NCBI GenBank assembly: GCA_017938925.1
Contig: JAGBAO010000008.1
Span: 1 to 64,000, forward strand
DNA: 64,000 nucleotides
Origin: Bacteroidales bacterium
GTDB lineage: Bacteria > Bacteroidota > Bacteroidia > Bacteroidales > UBA932
Direction: 5' to 3'
Shown piece by piece: positions 33,657 through 50,046 of the stretch. Each line of letters opens with the position of its first letter. Within the stretch, counting starts at the first letter, position 1. A model generated the notes under the pieces. That model had not been told where the DNA came from. It worked only from the letters and a program-made list of their open reading frames with translations, and made no database searches. Made by a program: the position numbers and the translations under genes.

Positions 33657-36600
33657 TTAAAAAGTAAGGTTCAGACCAAGAGAATACTGGCGAAGTGAAG
33701 AATAGAGATTATTATAGTTCGTGTATTCCGGATCGACACCAGGATATGTGGTGAGACAGAAGAGGTTGTCACCAGAAACATATATTCTTAGATTCTTTAT
33801 CTTGACCTTGTTCATCCACTTTGACGGCAATGTATAACCGAGGGTCACTGCCTTCAGTTTCATATAGTCCGTGTCATACAGCCAGAAGGCACTTGCACCA
33901 CCGTTCTGCTCCGCACCATAGTTCAATGTCAGACGTCCGTACTTGGAAGTGAGGTTCGTACGTGGGTCATCTGGATTCTCCGGATCATAGAAATAGTGGT
34001 CATACGCCACTCTGGCAGGGAAAGTGACTGACGGGCTGGACATGGCATTACAGTTATATGCTTCTGCCTTCCAGAACCTCACTCCACCGAGAGCTCCGAT
34101 GAAGTTGACAGACAGGTCTATACCTTTCCATCCGAAGTTGAAATCAAGTCCGAAGAAAGCCAGAGGGTTGAAAGAGCCCATGAATACCCTGTCATTATCA
34201 TTTCCATAGAAACGGTCACCGTTGGTATCCGACAGGAGATAGTCTCCGTACCATATTCCATTCTTTCCAATGTCCATATTCTTTGGTCCGAAACGGTTTC
34301 CGGCTGCAAACATCGCCTTGAGCCATTCCATATCCTCAGGAGTACGGATCATACCGTCCTTAGGTCCACCGTCAGGATTGACGGAACCGTCTGGGAAGAA
34401 GTATTCTCCGGTTCCCTGATATACAGGTACGAGATAGACCTCTCCAAGTGTCCTGCCTTCAACAACGCGGCTTGTTGTATTCTGGTGATAGCTTGTAGTT
34501 GAGTATCCGGTCGCGGTGGTCGCCTCACCGTAGTTGGTCTTGTATTCCCTGACGCCGTTCTCATCTGTAACCCAACCGGCCTCGTATGCTCCACGATATT
34601 TGACAACCTTGTTCCAGTTGCGTGTGATGTTTCCGGAAATGCCATATGTGAAGTCTCCCTTGGAATCCTTCCATCCCAAAGTGAACTCTATACCCCTGTT
34701 GAGGATACTGTACATATTGGTCTTAGGGGCAGTCTTTGTTCCGAGCGACGAGCTGAGGATAGCTGAAGCAAGGATTCCGTCCGTGTATTTGTTATAGAAG
34801 TCTGTTTCAAAGGTCAGCCTGTTGCCGAATGCCGCAAAGTCGAGACCTATGTCGGTGGTGGTAGTCGTCTCCCACTCGAGAGCATTGTTGGACAGGGATG
34901 CAACATAACCCGACGTCAGGACATTGTCACCATAGACATAGTTGTAGCCTGAGCTGTAACGGGAGATATAGTCGTAGTTGCCGATGGAATGGTTTCCGAG
35001 CTTACCCCACGATGCACGGAGCTTGAGGTTGTCGATGAAGGTGACATCCTCCATCCAAGGTTCCTTGTTGATTCTCCATCCTGCAGACACTGAAGGGAAG
35101 AAACCCCAACGCGATTCGCTTGCAAAACGTGAAGAACCGTCGTATCTGAAGTTGACCTCAGCCATGTAGCGGCCATCGTAAGCATAGGATGCCCTTCCAA
35201 ATACCGCCGCTGTGGAATATGAACTGTAACTTCCGGTGATGGAACTCATATCCACGATATTGTTGAATTCGGAAAGGATGGAATTGGAGAAATGATTCTT
35301 GGACATTGATGATGTCCTGTAATGATAGTCGTAGGCTTCGAAACCCACAATAGCACTCACATCATGCTTTCCGAATGTCCTGGCCCAGCTGAGATTGGTG
35401 GACAGGGTCCAGTCATAGGCGTTGGTATTGGTCTCTGAGGCACCTGTCCTTGAAAGGTCACGCTGGTCATATATGATCTCTCCCTTGCTGAAAGAGAATG
35501 CATAGGACGGCTGACGCTTGAAGGAAGAGCGCAGGTCGTTCCACTTATAGTTGGCGGATGCATTGTACTTGAAGCCGAAAGGCAGAGTGATGTTCACATA
35601 AGCTGTGGCATTGACGTCATGACTGGTGTCCATACCATTCGCCTGATGGATGAAGTACCATGAGTTTCTGACCATCGAATCATCCTCCGGATTCTCATAC
35701 CAACCGAACTTACCGTCGTAATATGGATAAACAGACGGCAGAGACCTGGCTATCATTCCCACCTGAGAACCCCAGTCAGTGGTTTCCCTTTCATTTCTAT
35801 AACCAAAGAATCTCGCCCCGATCTCAAGCCAGTCAGTAATCTGAGAGCTTATATTCGTGCGGAACTGGAATCTCTTTACACCCATCGATGCGAAGACTCC
35901 AGGGTTGTCCATATAGTCGAGGCTGACACGATACCTTGTCTTTGCACTTGATCCGGTCGCAGACAACGAATGTTTCTGATAGACCCCCGGGGTGAACATC
36001 TGCTCCATCCACGCCACATTCGGATAGGCCACGTAATTAGGATAGCCGGAAGCGGATATTCCATATGGATCTTTCTCAGCAGCACGCCACAGATCGATCT
36101 TGGCCTGAGAATATACCGGTTCCTTATCTATGTTGTATGCAGCCTCATTGGTGAACTCCATATAATCTGCATAGTTGCTCACCTGCTCGAGAGTATTTGC
36201 CGGTTCCTGATAAGCGAAAATGGCATTATACTCGATTGTGGATGAACCCTCCTTTGCACTCTTGGTGGTAACGAGTACGACACCGTTCGCACCTCTGTTA
36301 CCATAGATGGCACATGAAGCTGCGTCCTTGAGGATGGAGATGGTCTCGATGTCAGTCGGGTTCACCTTTGAAAGCGATGACTCGAAGCCATCGACGATCA
36401 CCAGTGGCGAAGAGTCATTGAGAGTACCTATACCTCTGACTCTGATGTCGATGGTTTCCGCACCTGGCATACTTGAAGTCTGGGAAACCTGCACACCTGC
36501 ACTTGCACCACGAAGCATGGCTGCAGTTGTGGTCACAGGTCTGGACTCCGCGATGTCAGAGTAGTTCACAGTTGCCACAGCACCGGTCACATTGACCTTC

Positions 36601-36938
36601 TTCTGGACACCGTAACCCACGACCACCGTCTCTTCCAGAAATTCCGAAGAGACCTTCATGACCACGTCTATCACAGCCTTGTCACCGACAGTGATACGCT
36701 GAGGTTCAAAACCGATGAAGTCGAAAAGAAGGACGGCGCCCTTTGCTGCATTGATGGTGTATTTTCCATCAACATCAGTGATGGTGCCATTGGAAGAACC
36801 CTCCACCAGAACCGAGGTCCCCGTCAGAGGATAACCGCTGTCATCCAGAACGGTTCCGCTGATCCTGTTCTGGGCATATGCCGCCACTCCTGTGAAGAGG
36901 ACGAGCAGCATGGTAAAGCATCTGTATATCTTGTTCAT
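33657..36938 (-). CDS. susC: SusC/RagA-family TonB-linked outer-membrane transporter
   Basis: 1093 residues with signal peptide (…AAYAQ, ~23). A carboxypeptidase D-regulatory-like domain (~24-100, ISGTVLDDSGYPL) precedes the TonB-box-like EETVVVGYG (~108). A plug domain (~110-225) includes the RGASAGVQV and VRGIGTLNDSSPLVIVDG blocks, and a large beta barrel ends in LNLTF. It imports oligosaccharides with SusD using TonB energy. No anti-sigma-interacting N-terminal extension (STN) is present. Second gene of the operon, after a fimbrillin-like lipoprotein gene. Confidence 0.96.
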   Translation of the reverse strand: MNKIYRCFTMLLVLFTGVAAYAQNRISGTVLDDSGYPLTGTSVLVEGSSNGTITDVDGKYTINAAKGAVLLFDFIGFEPQRITVGDKAVIDVVMKVSSEFLEETVVVGYGVQKKVNVTGAVATVNYSDIAESRPVTTTAAMLRGASAGVQVSQTSSMPGAETIDIRVRGIGTLNDSSPLVIVDGFESSLSKVNPTDIETISILKDAASCAIYGNRGANGVVLVTTKSAKEGSSTIEYNAIFAYQEPANTLEQVSNYADYMEFTNEAAYNIDKEPVYSQAKIDLWRAAEKDPYGISASGYPNYVAYPNVAWMEQMFTPGVYQKHSLSATGSSAKTRYRVSLDYMDNPGVFASMGVKRFQFRTNISSQITDWLEIGARFFGYRNERETTDWGSQVGMIARSLPSVYPYYDGKFGWYENPEDDSMVRNSWYFIHQANGMDTSHDVNATAYVNITLPFGFKYNASANYKWNDLRSSFKRQPSYAFSFSKGEIIYDQRDLSRTGASETNTNAYDWTLSTNLSWARTFGKHDVSAIVGFEAYDYHYRTSSMSKNHFSNSILSEFNNIVDMSSITGSYSSYSTAAVFGRASYAYDGRYMAEVNFRYDGSSRFASESRWGFFPSVSAGWRINKEPWMEDVTFIDNLKLRASWGKLGNHSIGNYDYISRYSSGYNYVYGDNVLTSGYVASLSNNALEWETTTTTDIGLDFAAFGNRLTFETDFYNKYTDGILASAILSSSLGTKTAPKTNMYSILNRGIEFTLGWKDSKGDFTYGISGNITRNWNKVVKYRGAYEAGWVTDENGVREYKTNYGEATTATGYSTTSYHQNTTSRVVEGRTLGEVYLVPVYQGTGEYFFPDGSVNPDGGPKDGMIRTPEDMEWLKAMFAAGNRFGPKNMDIGKNGIWYGDYLLSDTNGDRFYGNDNDRVFMGSFNPLAFFGLDFNFGWKGIDLSVNFIGALGGVRFWKAEAYNCNAMSSPSVTFPARVAYDHYFYDPENPDDPRTNLTSKYGRLTLNYGAEQNGGASAFWLYDTDYMKLKAVTLGYTLPSKWMNKVKIKNLRIYVSGDNLFCLTTYPGVDPEYTNYNNLYSSLRQYSLGLNLTF

Positions 36939-36957
36939 ATCCGAATCCTTTTATTTT

Positions 36958-37845
36958 CTACTTCATTGTATAGGTGTATGAAGAACCTGCGTCAAAGGTC
37001 TGACGGGCATTATACATCTCCTTGACAGTGGTGACGCCGTCGATGTCAGTAACCGCCAGCTTTACACCTCCTGTGACGTACTTTGCCTCTCCCATAAGGA
37101 ACGACACGTCAAGATATCCCGGCTGCAGTTCATAACCGGCTGGTCCGAAGTCCACGGTTATGCTCGTGCTGACCGTTGCCGGATCCTCCGTTATTTTCCC
37201 TGTGAAAGCGTCATAGGTGCCGGAAAACGCAAATCGTCCTTTCTTCTCCCCCCATGCCGACTCGTTACCCGGATACATCCTGATGGACTTGATGACCTTG
37301 CATGCCGTGTCAGGAATCCTTATCGTCATCTGGCAGGATGCAGGAGCCGTGAATGTCATAGGCACAGGAGCAATGATTGAAGTTACGGTTGCACTGGCAA
37401 CGATGAGCGGAGAAAGAGCTGGAGCATTCTCGTCATATGTGATCACTGACGGAATGTTCACAGGAACCGCCGCCATGTCGGTGCATGACGGATCGTGAGG
37501 ATAATAAGCATAGAATCTGTAGTTATGGTCGCCCTTCAGGCCCACGATAGCGTCTTCGTCCGTCTTCGAGAAGAAATAATATGGAGCCGACATTGTATGC
37601 GCCATCTTCGAGACGGGAACAGCCGACATGTTCACATCGGTCTTGCCGTCCCTGGTGCATAATCCGCAAGCACCGAAAGACATTTCTTCGTTCAGGCTGT
37701 ACTGAAGAGGCAGGGTTGCCTTGAAAGACACATCCAGACTTTCGTAATCGAGAGATGTGTTGCCACAATCGTCATAATTCATGCAGCTGCAGAAAAGGGG
37801 CAAAGCCACCAGACACAGCCACAGTCTATTCAAAACGCGTCTCAT
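36958..37845 (-). CDS. Fimbrillin-like lipoprotein, first gene of the SusCD operon
   Basis: 295 residues with lipobox Cys at 21 (FCSC). Two beta domains follow the fimbrillin/FimA-type plan: early strands after the lipobox, AYYPHDP in the first half, and a terminal KLAVTDIDG...SYTYTMK strand. It is shorter than typical SusE/F proteins and stands before SusC, which is unusual. A good promoter lies directly upstream. It is likely surface-exposed, but whether it binds glycan or forms part of a stalk is unknown. Confidence 0.7.
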   Translation of the reverse strand: MRRVLNRLWLCLVALPLFCSCMNYDDCGNTSLDYESLDVSFKATLPLQYSLNEEMSFGACGLCTRDGKTDVNMSAVPVSKMAHTMSAPYYFFSKTDEDAIVGLKGDHNYRFYAYYPHDPSCTDMAAVPVNIPSVITYDENAPALSPLIVASATVTSIIAPVPMTFTAPASCQMTIRIPDTACKVIKSIRMYPGNESAWGEKKGRFAFSGTYDAFTGKITEDPATVSTSITVDFGPAGYELQPGYLDVSFLMGEAKYVTGGVKLAVTDIDGVTTVKEMYNARQTFDAGSSYTYTMK

Positions 37846-37874
37846 AATAATAGGATATTAGTTTTTGTTTTTGG

Positions 37875-37904
37875 CAAATTTATTATAATCAGTCTTCGCT
37901 CAAA
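37875..37904 (-). promoter_or_regulatory. SusCD operon promoter (TTTG-N18-TAAATTTG)
   Basis: Minus strand TTTG (37901-37904), 18 nt, TAAATTTG (37875-37882). The ATG at 37845 lies about 25 nt past the expected start of transcription. The -33 element lies inside the last codons of the regulator gene upstream. Confidence 0.7.
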
Positions 37905-40900
37905 CCGGCCTTGGGCGAGTTGGGCATTTTCTTGTATTTTTTGAGCTTTTTTCTATACTCTGCAGGAAGAAGCCCATACACTTCCTTGAAACATTTGGTA
38001 AAGTAGGACGGATACTTGAAGCCCACGGCATAACAGATTTCGTTCACCCTAACATTGTCTTCTTCAAGCATTTTCGCAGCTATCACCAGACGTTTCTGCT
38101 TGACATACTCGTTAGGTGTCGTGTCCAGGAGCGCCTTCATCCTTCTCACAAGGGAACTCCTGCTCATTGCCATGGAAGTTTCAAGATCAGAAGATGAAAA
38201 ATCCGGATTGCTCAGGTTATCAATGACAGTTTTCTCCAGAAGATTGAGGAAATCCTCGTCCTTGCTGTCGAGCTTGAGACGATGGATCTTCATCGACACG
38301 ATCGACTGGGAGATGGCGGACTCGATCGACATCTCCTTGTTGAAGATGTTCCTGATCGCCGACTGAAGATACTCATCCGACAAAGGCTTCTCCATGAAGA
38401 GTGTCGCGCCCGTATCCATATAGGCGATCTTCTTCTTGGTGGAAGCGTCGGAAGACAGGATGACAATTGGTATTCTTGAATATGCCTTGTCTTCACGAAC
38501 CTGCCTGCAGAATTCCTCTCCTTCGAAATGGCGGGTGTCGATATCCGCTATGATAAGGTTGGTCTTGACAGTCTCCAGGATGACAAAGCTCCTCTTCCGG
38601 GTCATGGCAGCCATGACATTGCATTCCTGCTCAAGACAGGTCTTGACCTGCTGCCTCACGGATACCTCATCAGCGATAAGAAGGACATTGAGAAGCTTAT
38701 CCGAACGTATACCTATTTCCATTTCGTTCTCAAAAGCCTCAAGTCTCTCCCTTTCCTTCTTTTCAAGGCGGCGGGAATAGAGTTCGGCAAGGATGGAGAA
38801 CACTGCGAGAAGGAGAACGACATAGACGGTTATCGCTCCCGGGGTTGCCAGAAGAGGTCTTTCCACTATGATGGTTATCGGCTTATGAGAGACATTCCAT
38901 CTGCTGTTTATATTGGATCCGCGGACCAGCAGCCTGTATGTTCCGGCTGGAACATTATACCAGAATGCCGACTTCTCTCCAGAAAGGACTCGCGGATGCT
39001 TGTCATATCCTTCAAGATAGCACAGGACCTTATTGCTGGCCTGAGTGGAAAGGCTCAGCACAGATGCACTTATTCCGAAGGAGTTCTGTCCGGGCCTGAG
39101 TCTGATCTCCTCTACCATATCCACATTGCACTCCAGCGGAGAATCCGGACCTGGCTTGATCACCTCATCCCCGACCCTGAAATCGGTCAGGACCAGATTC
39201 GGAGTCACCGTACCCGGATAGAAATGATCGGGGTTGAAACGTATGAACCCGTTCTGGGAGCCGAAAAACATGTTGCCTTTGGAATCCTTTGCGACCCCCT
39301 TCTTCATTACATCATCCAGAAGACCGGAAGAAGTAGTGTATGATGCAACCTCATGCTTTTCCGGGCTGAACTTGACAATACCCACATCAGAGGACAGCCA
39401 CAGGTTTCCCTCTCTGTCATCCATCGCACTGAAGAACACATCGGACGGAAGATCCGGGACAGTGCGTCTGCAGAACTGCTCAAAGCCGTCTGTTTCCCTG
39501 TCATATCTATAAAATCCGAAGCTGAATCCGAGAGTCCAGACCCGGTCACGGCCGTCAACATAGATTCCTGACAGCTTGTTGGTCGGGAGTTTGTCCGGGT
39601 ACTGATATCTGCTCAGCGTATCCACGCCGGATGGATCAAAGTGATATGCCCCGTCCGCATAGGTCGATACCCACATACGGCCTTTGCTGTCCTCATCGAT
39701 TCCCGTTATGAACTTGCCCTCAAACGCCTTCTGAGAGACAAAGCTGTCCGCAGCCTTATCATATTTCATCAGACCCAGAGTCGTGCCTACATACAGGTCG
39801 CCCGAATCTGTCCTGTACACCACAAAGCATTTGTTATCCTCGACGGAGGCTGTTGCAAACGAAGCATATCTCTTCACCGCTCCCGTATGCGGCTCCAGCC
39901 TCAGGAGTCCCCTCAGTGAGCCCATCCACAGATAGCCGTCATGAAAACAAGGGGAACAGATTGTCTCTCTGAAGTTATACCGTTCATATCTGGTCAGACA
40001 CGCGCTGGCGACGTCATACCGGAACAGTCCCTCCTTTTCGGTGGTCACCCAGATGCTTCCCTTTCCGTCATCAGCGAATCCGCTCACGATGCTGTTTTCC
40101 AACGAACGGCCCTCACAGGAATAGTATTTGGAGAAATTCTGATGTTCCGGACCGGAATAATTGAGTCCCCCGTCCTTGGTCCCGGCCCATATTCCTCCGA
40201 CATTGTCAACAGCTACGGTAAAGACATAATTGTCAGACAATGAAAAACGGTTCTTCTCATCCTCCTTCAGCACGATGTGGCTCCCGTCCAGCAGGTCATA
40301 TCTGTAAAGCCCCTTGGTCGTAGGAATCCAGATACACTTGCCCGAATCCAGGCACAGCTCCAGAGGCACGGCATCTTCCGGAAGTTTCAGCAGCTGACGC
40401 ACGGTCCCCTGCTTGACATCCAGTTCGCACAGTCCTTTCCTTACCGTGACCATGTAGATTATATGACCGGTCTCACCACTGAGCGCGAGCCCCTCCACAT
40501 TGTCATCTAAGAAGCTGCCCCCCCCTAATTCAAGTCTTGAAAGGCTGTCGAGCGTGGACGGCGCCTTATAAAAATCAGTATAGTACAGACCTATCCAGAA
40601 ATCTCCGCTGTTATCGACGATGAACCGGCGTATTCCCTGTGACAGGGTCTGTTTCCCGTCCTCAACGAAATAATTGACAAGACTGCCGGTCTTCAGATCA
40701 TATGAAAACAACCCCTGATGGTTCACGGTAAGCCAGACCTTGTCCCCAACCAGACGGATATTGTTCACCTTGTTGTCGATCACGGTTCCCTTGTCGCTCA
40801 CTGCCCTGAACGGGATGAACGAATCGTTGTGATAGTCATAGACAACCGCACCCCTGTCGGTCCCGACCCAGATATTTCCGGCAGAATCCTCCTCTATGCT

Positions 40901-41161
40901 GTGAACAAAATCAGAGGCCACTCCAAGATCTTCCCTGTCATATACGGTGAAACGGTCTCCGTCATATCTGTTGAGACCCTTGAAGGTTCCGATCCAGAGC
41001 AGACCTCTGGAGTCCTGGAACACCTTGCTTATTCCGTCATAGGAGATACCGCTGTTGGAACGGTTGATATGTACGAAAGGAAAGTTGTCCTGTGAGACTC
41101 CTGCAGACGAAAGGGCCGGCACAAGAAGGAGATGGAGAAGAATACAGAAAATCCTTTTCAT
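37889..41161 (-). CDS. HTCS-like transmembrane regulator lacking a histidine kinase module
   Basis: About 1090 residues from the MKRIF start at 41161, which begins a signal peptide; an upstream Met gives no sensible leader. Periplasmic two-component-regulator propeller repeats (~25-660) are followed by a Y_Y_Y domain (~690-755), a transmembrane helix (~762-785) and a short coiled coil. A receiver domain (~824-940) and an AraC-type HTH (~987-1075) complete it. No HisKA or HATPase lies between helix and receiver, unlike normal HTCS (~1300+ residues). The receiver keeps the phosphoacceptor Asp (ADIDTR) and Lys (MEKP). It sits directly upstream of the SusCD operon promoter and probably controls it. 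Confidence 0.88.
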   Translation of the reverse strand: MKRIFCILLHLLLVPALSSAGVSQDNFPFVHINRSNSGISYDGISKVFQDSRGLLWIGTFKGLNRYDGDRFTVYDREDLGVASDFVHSIEEDSAGNIWVGTDRGAVVYDYHNDSFIPFRAVSDKGTVIDNKVNNIRLVGDKVWLTVNHQGLFSYDLKTGSLVNYFVEDGKQTLSQGIRRFIVDNSGDFWIGLYYTDFYKAPSTLDSLSRLELGGGSFLDDNVEGLALSGETGHIIYMVTVRKGLCELDVKQGTVRQLLKLPEDAVPLELCLDSGKCIWIPTTKGLYRYDLLDGSHIVLKEDEKNRFSLSDNYVFTVAVDNVGGIWAGTKDGGLNYSGPEHQNFSKYYSCEGRSLENSIVSGFADDGKGSIWVTTEKEGLFRYDVASACLTRYERYNFRETICSPCFHDGYLWMGSLRGLLRLEPHTGAVKRYASFATASVEDNKCFVVYRTDSGDLYVGTTLGLMKYDKAADSFVSQKAFEGKFITGIDEDSKGRMWVSTYADGAYHFDPSGVDTLSRYQYPDKLPTNKLSGIYVDGRDRVWTLGFSFGFYRYDRETDGFEQFCRRTVPDLPSDVFFSAMDDREGNLWLSSDVGIVKFSPEKHEVASYTTSSGLLDDVMKKGVAKDSKGNMFFGSQNGFIRFNPDHFYPGTVTPNLVLTDFRVGDEVIKPGPDSPLECNVDMVEEIRLRPGQNSFGISASVLSLSTQASNKVLCYLEGYDKHPRVLSGEKSAFWYNVPAGTYRLLVRGSNINSRWNVSHKPITIIVERPLLATPGAITVYVVLLLAVFSILAELYSRRLEKKERERLEAFENEMEIGIRSDKLLNVLLIADEVSVRQQVKTCLEQECNVMAAMTRKRSFVILETVKTNLIIADIDTRHFEGEEFCRQVREDKAYSRIPIVILSSDASTKKKIAYMDTGATLFMEKPLSDEYLQSAIRNIFNKEMSIESAISQSIVSMKIHRLKLDSKDEDFLNLLEKTVIDNLSNPDFSSSDLETSMAMSRSSLVRRMKALLDTTPNEYVKQKRLVIAAKMLEEDNVRVNEICYAVGFKYPSYFTKCFKEVYGLLPAEYRKKLKKYKKMPNSPKAGLSED

Positions 41162-41293
41162 GGCTTTAGTGTTATCGTTAGTAAATTTCGCCCATAAAAT
41201 CTCCGGTACATCCGGTTTGAACATATTTTATAATGATTTGACCGTTTTTTAGTATTTCCGGCCACATCACACCGCACAAAATAGCAAAATAAT

Positions 41294-41328
41294 GCCGTAC
41301 TGCTGTCTCATGGAGACAAAAGCACGGC
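41294..41328 (-). terminator. Hairpin after the outer-membrane barrel gene
   Basis: Interrupted stem GCCG + TGCT + GTCTC (41294-41309) pairing with 41313-41328, 3-nt loop, internal 3-nt bulges. On the minus strand it is followed by ATTATTTTG. It lies 35 bp beyond the stop of the last gene of the GH operon and probably ends that transcript. Confidence 0.55.
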
Positions 41329-41363
41329 AGAAAATATAATTATGAACGGATATTTACAAGATA

Positions 41364-47783
<6,420 letters not shown>

Positions 47784-47790
47784 AATATCT

Positions 47791-50043
47791 TTATTCTAAA
47801 ACATTTAACATCAAGGTCTGAAGTGTCGAGCTGTCCGGTCCGACCATTATCTCGAAGTCTCCCGGCTCAAGAGCCAGCTGCGGCGCCCCTGTCTCGAAAG
47901 GGTCCACATAGTACCACGACAGCAGGTCCGGAGTTATTTCAAAGCTGACCTCAACGGTCTCTCCTGCCTTCACACGGACCTTCCTGAAGGCCTTAAGCTC
48001 CTTCACCGGACGGGTCATCGACGAATACACATCGTGGATATACAGCTGAACGGTCTCGTCTGCATCACGGGAACCGGTGTTGGTCACCTTCACCGAAGCC
48101 GTCACAGAACCATCCGACGGCATCGCATCCGCACTGAGGGCAAAGTCCGTATATTCAAAAGTCGTATAGCTGAGTCCGTATCCGAAAGGATAAAGAGGAC
48201 TGTTAGGGCTGTCCATATAGCAGCTGCTGAACCTCTTGTATGAATCCGTCTTTGCCGGACGGCCTCCGTTCTTCATATTATAATATAGAGGTATCTGACC
48301 CACGTTGCGAGGGAAGGTCATGGTCAGCTTTCCGGAAGGATTGACCCTGCCATATACTACATCAAGGATGGCATCAGCCGCCTCACTTCCTCCGTACCAC
48401 ACATCAAGGATAGCCGCCATGTTGCTGTCCTCCCATTCGAGCGTCATCGGACGGCCAGAGAAAAGCAGCAGCACCACAGGCCTGCCGGTATTCACGAGAG
48501 CCTCCAGCAGACGCTTCTGAGGCTGAGGGATATCCAGACTCGTGCGGCTGGAAGCCTCTCCGGTCATCCATGCCGGCTCACCGACAGCAGCAAGCACGAC
48601 ATCCGACTGCCTTGCCGCAGCGACAGCCTCGCGGATCATCTGAGACTCGCTGCGAGGATCACGGACGTATTTCCTGTTGCGGCATGCGGCCTGTTCCAGC
48701 TCCGCGTCCTCAAGCATATTGCTTCCCTTGGCAAACACGAAATCGCATCCGGCCTCCTTCATGGCTGCAAGAAGTGAACGGCAGTCATCATATGCCGCTC
48801 CCTGCCATGATCCGGTGTATTGTGCTCCCGCATCGGCCAGCGGACCCACCAGAGCCACCTTCTTCCCTTTCGAAAGAGGAAGTGTGCCGTCGTTCTTCAG
48901 AAGGACGAACGACTCGGCTGCAATCTCACGGGCCGCCTTGCGGTGCTCGTCCGTATATATCCTGTTCTGCTCACATCTGAGGAACTTGTATGGATCATCC
49001 AGCAATCCCAATTTCTCTTTCGCCTCCAGCACCCTGCGGCAGGCCTGGTCGACCGCCTTCATGGAGACCCTGCCTTCCTTGACCGAGGCGGCAAGCTCTC
49101 CTACAAAGCCTTCCGTCATCATGTCGGAATCCACGCCGGCATTCAGAGCCAGTTCGCTGACAGTCTTCCTGTCACCGATTCCGTGACGGACCATCTCGCC
49201 CACTGCATTATAGTCCGAGACCACGAATCCGTCGAAGCCCCACTGATTGCGGAGGACCTCGGTCATGAGCCACCTGTTTCCGGTTGCAGGAATTCCGTTC
49301 ACATCATTGAACGAAGACATGATGCTCGCCACTCCGGCATCAACGGCCGCCTTGTATGGAGGGAAATATTCGTTATACATCCTTGCTGGTGACATATCGG
49401 TCTCGCGATAGTCTCTTCCTGCCTCAGAAGCACCGTAAAGGGCGAAATGCTTCACACAGGCCAGAATCTCATCGTCAGCCTTCAGGTCTCCCTGGATTCC
49501 TCGAACCATGGTCTCCGAATAGACCGAAGCCAGATAAGGGTCCTCTCCGGCACCTTCCACACAGCGTCCCCAACGGGGGTCACGGCAGATGTCCACCATG
49601 GGATTATACAGCCAGGTGAGTCCGTCAGAAGACGCCTCCACCGTACTTATGCGGGCAGCACGTTCCATCGACTCAGGATTCCAGGTTGCCGCCAGTGCAA
49701 GAGGAACCGGGAAAGTCGTGCGGTATCCATGGATAATGTCGGCTCCGAACAGGAGAGGGATTCCCAGACGGGACTCCTCCACCGCCATCTTCTGCCATGC
49801 CATGAGTTCATCCCTGTCATGACGTCCGAACAGGCTTCCTACAGCTCCGGAGCGGACCTTCTCCGCCACTCCGGTGCTCTGCTGCTCGCCTGTCACCGCT
49901 CCGCGGGGAGCCACAAGGCAGTTCAGCTGTCCGAGCTTCTCCTCCAGGGTCATCTGCGACATCAGTTCATCGACCTTCGTCTTCTCGGGAACACAGGCCG
50001 ACAGGAGGAATACTGCCGAAAGGAATATGGATATGCCTCTCAT
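47791..50043 (-). CDS. bglX: Beta-glucosidase-type GH3 lipoprotein
   Basis: 750 residues with lipobox (LLSAC, Cys 17). GH3 N-terminal barrel (~25-345) contains KHFALYGASEAGRDY and the nucleophile Asp in GFVVSDYNAVG (~275). GH3 C-terminal alpha/beta sandwich (~375-600) and a fibronectin III-like domain (~645-735) follow. Architecture is that of periplasmic BglX. Beta-glucosidase or beta-xylosidase activity is expected, but the subsite residues do not allow a firm choice. Third-to-second gene order in the operon: 3 bp after the GH39-like gene. Confidence 0.92.
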   Translation of the reverse strand: MRGISIFLSAVFLLSACVPEKTKVDELMSQMTLEEKLGQLNCLVAPRGAVTGEQQSTGVAEKVRSGAVGSLFGRHDRDELMAWQKMAVEESRLGIPLLFGADIIHGYRTTFPVPLALAATWNPESMERAARISTVEASSDGLTWLYNPMVDICRDPRWGRCVEGAGEDPYLASVYSETMVRGIQGDLKADDEILACVKHFALYGASEAGRDYRETDMSPARMYNEYFPPYKAAVDAGVASIMSSFNDVNGIPATGNRWLMTEVLRNQWGFDGFVVSDYNAVGEMVRHGIGDRKTVSELALNAGVDSDMMTEGFVGELAASVKEGRVSMKAVDQACRRVLEAKEKLGLLDDPYKFLRCEQNRIYTDEHRKAAREIAAESFVLLKNDGTLPLSKGKKVALVGPLADAGAQYTGSWQGAAYDDCRSLLAAMKEAGCDFVFAKGSNMLEDAELEQAACRNRKYVRDPRSESQMIREAVAAARQSDVVLAAVGEPAWMTGEASSRTSLDIPQPQKRLLEALVNTGRPVVLLLFSGRPMTLEWEDSNMAAILDVWYGGSEAADAILDVVYGRVNPSGKLTMTFPRNVGQIPLYYNMKNGGRPAKTDSYKRFSSCYMDSPNSPLYPFGYGLSYTTFEYTDFALSADAMPSDGSVTASVKVTNTGSRDADETVQLYIHDVYSSMTRPVKELKAFRKVRVKAGETVEVSFEITPDLLSWYYVDPFETGAPQLALEPGDFEIMVGPDSSTLQTLMLNVLE

Positions 50044-50046
50044 ATA

